A DNA stretch of 64,000 nt from NCBI GenBank assembly GCA_009760855.2, contig WPIO01000104.1:137501-201500 (forward strand), written 5' to 3'. Every line of letters begins with the position of its first letter. Position 1 is the first letter of the stretch. Shown piece after piece: positions 29,806 through 64,000 of the stretch. Position numbers and translations under genes: made by a program. The DNA comes from Cristatella mucedo. Its lineage: Eukaryota > Bryozoa > Phylactolaemata > Cristatellidae. The notes beneath the pieces are model-generated. The model was not told where the DNA came from. It saw nothing but the letters and a program-made list of their open reading frames with translations, and ran no database searches.

Positions 29806-30589
29806 TAGAAACTGCTCGGCACGCTCCCGAAGTCCCGCCAAACGACGAGCCTGCTCTTGCCTGAGTGACTTTCCCGTCGGTAGCGTATTGGCAACGACTC
29901 TATAGCATAGTGAAACTCAGCACCTCAGAACGTGCCCCGTCGTTGAGCTGAAGTCCACGTAAATGCGGCATCCGCCGGTCACTCGGTCCGTTGGTCACGT
30001 GGTCTACTCGAAGGCCTATTCTTTCGCGCATTTGAAACTTAGCCAGTGGGCCGTCTGCTCGCCTCAGCGAGGGGAAAAAGCGGGTCCAAAACTACGTGGC
30101 GCGACCGGGCATGCAATAGGCGGCAGCGGCGACTGGCGTTCAGCTAAGCGGCGCCGCCCACGAAGCTGCTGAATCTTCTTCACCCGCTCTTCGTCGTCGC
30201 CCAAGCGCAGTCACCTCAAAGTGAGGCAAAAGCAGATACCGAAGCGCTCGCCTGCAGTAGCAGCAGCAGCAGCGGAAGCGGCGTAAGCCGAGCGCGCCGG
30301 ACGTCGAAGCTGTTGCAGACTGTGCCGTACGAGCGGTTCGCTCGCTCCCGTTTCGTATGACCCCTGCAGAGCCTCAGGGCTCGGGACTCGGCGGAGGCAG
30401 TTTAATTACAAGCTTCGCCATTGACTGCGCGAAGGAACTTGGTTGAAAATCTTCTAGAAGCTAGCTTACGTGCCTCAAATTACAGCGACTTTTGTACAAT
30501 ACTTTGAGTGACCGTAGTGAGATGCACTTTCTGCAATCGCCGCTTTTTATGAATGAAAATTAAGCTGCCTACACAGAGTGTAAATACGC

Positions 30590-31009
30590 AGTGCGCTTTC
30601 AAAGTCTTTATTGAGTTTCAAACCAAGTACAATTTAGCGGTGCTTGTAAGAGGTAAAAGCTAGCCATGTCGCGGGTCTGTTAATGCGTCGAGCTGTAGCT
30701 GAACGCAGACGGTTTTTAAGCAGAGATTAGAAGCAGTGCCACGCGTCTACTTATACGGATATCGCGGAGACGCAACAGCTGTCCTTCAATGAAGTGCGTA
30801 TGCTTGTGCTTGTTGTCGATACCGAAATGCGAAGGAGACAATTCCAGAGGCTGTGTCGCAGCCGCAGCGACCGTTAGAGACGAATTCTGGTATGGACTGC
30901 AGCTCATTGAAGGCATTATTGAAAATCCATTGCCGCTCACCTAAGGTCACTTTCATAGACATCATCTCTCTCTGTGTGGCAGCAAATGCGGGTGAACTAA
31001 TCAGTAACA
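30590..31009 (-). terminator. Probable P450 3' UTR and polyadenylation signal
   Basis: On the - strand AATAAA lies at 30612-30607, about 400 bases after the P450 stop codon. It lies within repeat copy B, so the repeat may supply the gene's 3' end. Confidence 0.4.
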
Positions 31010-59584
<28,575 letters not shown>

Positions 59585-59589
59585 CTGAA

Positions 59590-61115
59590 AATAGAATCGA
59601 GAACATTGTCGGTCACTGCTCGTCTAAAAGCAAGACGGGAACACGTAGTGTGCCAAGCACATAAGCCGAGAGGTGAGGCACGCCGGGGCTGGAGGTGTGG
59701 GAGCTGGAGGTTCAAGCTACATGGTTAGCACCACGGAGAATAGAAATCGCAAAGCGAGAGCCAGTTTTCACCTGCAGCTACAGACTGTCTAGAAATAAAT
59801 TGCCATGCATGCGATTGCAGTTCCAACTTCAGCTTTCCCTTGGGCGAGGCTCAAAAGTCTGGAAGAAGTGGCTGAGAGAGTAGACACAAAGCATTATTTC
59901 GAGATTAAACGTTGAACAGCGAGCCGGAAGTGCAAATGATCGCTGCTGGCCTAGGTAAACGTGCCATAAAAAGCTCAATAGTTCTCAGTACTTCAAGGGC
60001 CACAGTGAAATGCAGCACTCTTCGATATGTCTGGAGCGCCCGATATTAAACCATAGCGAATTAGGATTGCAGTTGGACGTAAATGATATCTCCGAGCAAG
60101 CAGATCAGATCGTACTAAGTTTACTCAGGAGCCAGCTTTGGACTGGTAGAGCAAAAGCAAAGCCGAGGGTTTTCCTTTTAATTAATTTTTAAATTTAATT
60201 AATTTAATTAATTTTAATTTCTTTTTAATTAATTTCCTTTTAATTACTTCTCATTTAATTGCTACTCAGCATTGGTAGGCTAACTCGAGCATCTGCCACG
60301 CATGCGATAGTAGCGAGCCATGAAGCCTTGCCTCTAGCAGAACTCACCTTCAAAGACCAGTGTGGTTTAATGCGAAAAGCCTCGTTAGCCAAGTTAGCTA
60401 AGACTTTTTTGTCGTCGGTGATTAACCTGGCTTCCTGCTAGCAGGTATTACTGTAACCGAGGTTGAATAACTATTACCCTCTACGGCTTCCGGCCTGGGC
60501 AAAGCTGAGGTTAAGCAAAGCCAGCTTAAAAAATGACCCGTGAGCGACGTTTCAAGTTGCATCGGCACAAAAGCCGATCCTATTAGAAATTTCAGGAGGT
60601 TGATATAGGCACGAATAGATGCAGATTGAAACGAGTTTCCCACTGGCACCCTGGTAGTCAGGCTAAGGCTAACAAGTCTGGCTCCTTAAATTAGGATCCC
60701 TCTGATGACCTGGCTCATCGCTTCTCTAGCTTCTTTGTCCAAAAGAAGACAAGACCGCGGAGTCTATCTCGACGATGGCAGCATCCCCACCCTGGAATGA
60801 CTTCCGCCGATCCTTTGCAGCACCTCAATGTCTACATTCAAAGAGGTAACTAGTGACCTGGTGATACAGTACATATCATAATCAAAGAAATCAACTAGTC
60901 CTTGGACCCTATTTCCACTGTCCTGCTTGTGCGATGTATTGATCTGCTGCAGCCATGCATAACTAACATCACTAATATGTCATTACCCTAAGGTTATGTC
61001 CCAGCACCTCTCAAAAAGGCTTCAGTCAAGCGACTAGTCAAGCAAGCAACACTAGACTAAGAGAACTTGAGCAACTTCCGCCCAGTCTCCCTTCTACCGT
61101 TCCAATCAAAGACAC
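59590..61115. other. Upstream of the first visible P450 exon, nothing recognised
   Basis: Searched on the - strand for a membrane anchor plus a proline-rich PGP hinge without success. A TTAATT-rich stretch lies at 60178-60258. The missing exon may lie beyond 64000. Confidence 0.4.
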
Positions 61116-61117
61116 TA

Positions 61118-61790
61118 TAATAATAATAATAGCAATAATACACTTGATAAAGCGCCCCCAGAGAACTCAATCTCTCTCTATTCACTTTAAATTTGCTGCA
61201 AAGGTAAATGCAATTGAATGGTGAGCAAAATCATGCTTGACAAATAAACAAAATGAACAACATGGATTGGGGTGACATGCACATGTGGTGAGTAGCAGCA
61301 TGCACAGTGTCAGCACGCATAAGCACATCAAGGACGAATCACAGGGACTCACTAAATGCTGTCCTAAACAGGTACTTTTAAATTCTTTTTAAATGTGGTC
61401 AGGTCAGGGAATGTTCTGACGCAGGTCGGGAGAGAGTTCCAGGCTTTGGGAGTATACGAAATAAATGCACGGTCTCCAAAGGATTTGAGGTTTGTACTGG
61501 GTATTTGTAGACTGTTGGAATCCGAAACGCGGGTGGTACGATGCTTGGCCTGATGGGGGAGTATATCTGAGAGATAGGCTGGAGCCAAAGAATGAAGTGA
61601 CCTAAAAGTGAGTGACAAAACCTTGAAGTCAATCCGTTGCTTGACTGGTAGCCAGTGCGGGTCGGAGAAAAGTGGAGGAATGTGGCAACTGCGCCGCTCA
61701 CGACAGACAAGCCTAGCTGTCGAGTGTTGCACCAGCTGCAATCGCCTGATCGCACATGCCGGTAGGCCAGCGAGCAGTGAGTCGCAGAAG
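61118..61790 (-). mobile_element. Family-2 LINE 3' part of an inverted copy
   Basis: - strand C-terminal block from FDFCDSLLAGLPACAIRRLQ through AWNSLPTCVRTFPDLTTFKK, then the 3' region and hairpin with TAA repeat at 61118-61180. It joins directly at about 61790 to reverse-transcriptase sequence on the other strand. Confidence 0.85.
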
Positions 61791-62372
61791 TCGAACACTA
61801 GAACGAGTCGTGGCAGACCAGCTAAACTCATACTTGGAAACTTCAAAGCTTGCTACTAAGTTCCAGTCTGGTTTTAGAGCTAATCACTCCATAGAGTCAG
61901 CATTGCTTTGGGTGCACAAAGACCTACTTAGGAATATAGATATGGGTAGAGCATATCTGCTTATTTTTCTCAATCTCTCTGCAGCTTTTGAGACTATCAA
62001 TCACCAAGTTCTTCTTACCAGCTTCTTATCTCGCCTAGGTATTACTGGCACTGCATTGCAATGGTTCAGGTCCTATCTAAGAGGGAAACCCCAGAATACT
62101 GATGCAAGTGGAAAAAGATCATCCGAGGTACGTCTGAAATATGGGTTACCTCAGGCCTCCTTGCTTGGTCCAGTTCTTTTCAAATTTGCACTCTTCCTCT
62201 TGCCACTGTGATTGCCAAGCACAATCTAGGCTTTCACTTCTATGCAGATGATACTCAGCTGTACCTTTGCTTTGATCCCACCAGCCCTCAAGCACGCCAA
62301 ACTCTCAATTACCTTGCTGCATGTATTGATGAAATCCACATATTTATAGCAGCAACTTTCATAAATTGAAAG
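61790..62372 (+). mobile_element. Family-2 LINE reverse-transcriptase part, inverted
   Basis: The + strand shows the RT fingers and palm: QSGFRANHSIESALL, FLNLSAAFETINH, LGITGTALQWFRSYL, a mutated GLPQASLLGPVLF, and after a frameshift FYADDTQLYLCFD. It belongs to the same family as 61118-61790 but runs the other way. The missing 100 or so residues between the two parts would lie at the inversion breakpoint. Confidence 0.82.
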
Positions 62373-63465
62373 ATAATAATTATACTGCCACTTGATAAAG
62401 CACCCTCAGAGAACTCAATCTCTTTCTAGACGTTTAACATTTGCTGCAAAGGGAAATGTGATTGAATTGTGAGTAATATCAAGCTTGATAAACAACATGA
62501 ATAACATAGTTAGGGGTGACATGCACAGGGTCAGCATGCAAATGTGGTCACTGGCAGCATGCACAGTGTCAGAACACATAAGCACACGAAGAACAAATCA
62601 CATGGATTTACTAAATGCTGTCCTAAATAGATGTGTCTTTAAGTTCTTTTAAATTTGGTCAAGTCAGGGGATGTTTTGAGGCAAGTCGGGAGGAAGTTCC
62701 AGGCTTTGGGAGCATACAAAATAAATGCACGGTCTCCAAAGGATTTGAGGTTTGTACGAAGTATTGTAAACTGTTAGATTCCGAAAAGTGGGGGGTACGA
62801 TGCTTGGCCTGGTGGGGAGTAGGTCTGAGAGATAGTTTATAGCCAAAGAATGAAGTGACCTAAAAGTGAGCGACAAAACCTTGAAGTCGATCTGTCGCTG
62901 GACTGGTAGCCAGTGCAGGTCGGCGAGAAGTGGTATGATGTGGCAACTGCAACACTCACGACAGACAAGCCTAGCTGCTGAGTTTTGCACCAGCTGTAAT
63001 TGCCTGATTGAACATGCCGGTAGGCCCGCAAACAGTGAGTTACAGAAGTCAAGACAGGATGTCACAAATGCATGAACCAACTTAGACATGGTATCCTTAT
63101 CTAAACGAGCCCGAATTTTAGCAATGTTATGTAGCTGAAAGTGGGCACACTCGATTGTGGAGGGGATGCGGTTGTCTAACGAGAGGCCACTTTGGAACAT
63201 GACACCTAGATTTCGAGCTGATTCAACAGTAGATATGCTGGCAGAGCCAATTTTGAGCGTCTGCCTTTTCAATTTCTGAATCACACTGGGTTTGCCCATA
63301 ACTAGTAATTCGCCATCGTTTACTTTAAAAAAAATAATGCTGCCATCCATGTGCGGATGTCATCAATACATGCAGCAAGTGAGTTGAGAGAATTCGAGGT
63401 GCTCGAAGGCTGGGACTGATCAAAGCAAAGGTACAACTGAGTGTCATCCGCAAGATGATAAAGCC
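62372..63465 (-). mobile_element. Family-2 LINE 3' half, longest open copy
   Basis: The - strand frame of 228 codons (62664-63350) covers LLVMGKPSVIQKLKRQTLKI, ARNLGVMFQSGLSLDNR, the LDFCNSLFAGLPACSIRQLQ block and the start of the C terminus. Upstream the YADD region is just reached (63440-63460, DDTQLYLCFDQS counterpart). The 3' region and hairpin with a TAA-like end lie at 62372-62450. Confidence 0.9.
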
Positions 63466-63489
63466 AACTTAATAGTTATTGGCAAACTA

Positions 63490-64000
63490 TTCTGATTCAG
63501 AAATTACAAAGACTAATGCTCAAAGTTAGCTCTGCCAGCCTATATCCGGTTGAATTGCACGAAATATAGGCATCATGTTCTAGAGTAACCTTTCCTTAGA
63601 CGACCACATCAAGCTCCACAATCAAGTTACCTACATTTCGCTACATATAATTCATTTAAAAAAATAAAATTCATTTATATAGCGCCCCAAGAGAACTTAA
63701 TCTCTATTCAGGCGCTTCACATATGTCTCGGGGCTCGAGCCCATGACCTCAGCCAGACTTTGGTCTGGGCGAGCACCTTAACCGCTGGACCAAACCAGCA
63801 TAACATTGCTAAAAATCGGGCTTGATTAGACAGGAATACCACGTCCAAGTTGGTCGATTCATTTGTGACAAGCCGTCTTGACTTCTGTAACTCAGTGCTT
63901 GCTGGCCTACCGGCATGTGCAATCAGGTGATTACAGCTGGTGCAGAACTCCGAAGCTAGGCTTGTCTGTCGTGAGCTTCGCATTTGCAACATCATACCAC
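63490..64000 (+). mobile_element. Family-2 LINE, + strand copy split by a SINE
   Basis: 63490-63650 reads, with frameshifts, the block ending in SNLSLDDHIK. After the SINE at 63655-63803 the same frame order resumes with HNIAK, TTSKLVDSFVTSRLDFCNSV and LAGLPACAIR. It runs off the right edge. Confidence 0.8.
63655..63803 (-). mobile_element. SINE family 2, well-preserved copy
   Basis: - strand: head GGTCCAGCGGTTAAGGTGCT with the B-box-like GGGCTCGAGCCCC, then the tail AAGCGCCTGAATAGAGATTA / GTTCTCTTGGGGCGCTATAT and an AAT-rich terminus. It is inserted into a family-2 LINE. Confidence 0.88.

Larger units (their letters stand above)
27275..30850 (+). repeat. Long CpG-rich dispersed repeat, copy B
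   Basis: Aligns with copy A (111-3042): 27275-28035 with 111-900, 29808-30645 with 1005-1926, and 30650-30850 with 2845-3042. The site of the family-1 LINE in copy A is empty here. Copy B has its own insertion at about 28040-29805. Divergence is visible as many substitutions and small indels, so the duplication is not recent. Confidence 0.75.

Overview
This is metazoan nuclear DNA, probably from an invertebrate. Genes are split by GT-AG introns of up to 11 kb. CpG-rich islands lie in AT-richer DNA, and simple repeats are very dense, including GA/CT tracts of hundreds of bases. Non-LTR retroposons of the CR1/L2 group and tRNA-derived SINEs fill most of the non-genic space. The microsatellite load recalls some crustacean genomes, but nothing here fixes the species.

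Two genes can be read with confidence; both were assembled by eye from splice sites and reading phases. (1) A SMYD-type SET/MYND lysine methyltransferase gene lies on the + strand at 20739-26139. It has two coding exons, one 3.8-kb intron and 529 codons. (2) A CYP4-family cytochrome P450 gene lies on the - strand at 59584-31010. Eleven coding exons with matching phases give 484 residues; the first exon(s), with the membrane anchor, were not found. The two genes converge. Between their 3' ends lies copy B of a long CpG-rich repeat, whose copy A opens the window.

Layout: 1-3050, repeat copy A, split by a LINE. 3040-3660, a GACAGA satellite. 3680-5400, LINE remnants. 5400-20400, intergenic DNA with minisatellites, an 840-bp CT tract, SINEs and two promoter-like CpG regions. 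20400-26790, the SMYD gene, whose intron holds a LINE reverse-transcriptase copy. 27270-30850, repeat copy B, itself split by a 1.8-kb insertion. 31010-59584, the P450 gene, whose introns carry a nearly complete hAT (Charlie-like) transposon, a Tigger/pogo remnant, two LTR-like repeats, several SINEs and many LINE fragments. 59600-64000, LINE and SINE copies, including one with a 5' inversion.

Two LINE families recur. Family 1 (three copies) ends in ATTAC-like repeats. Family 2 (more than 20 fragments) ends in a conserved hairpin followed by a TAA/ATT microsatellite. The second SINE family carries nearly the same hairpin at its own 3' end, which suggests it is mobilised by family-2 machinery. 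I found no CRISPR array, operon, rRNA gene, free-standing functional tRNA gene or clear new molecular system. The most unusual items are repeat architecture and motif changes in the SMYD protein.
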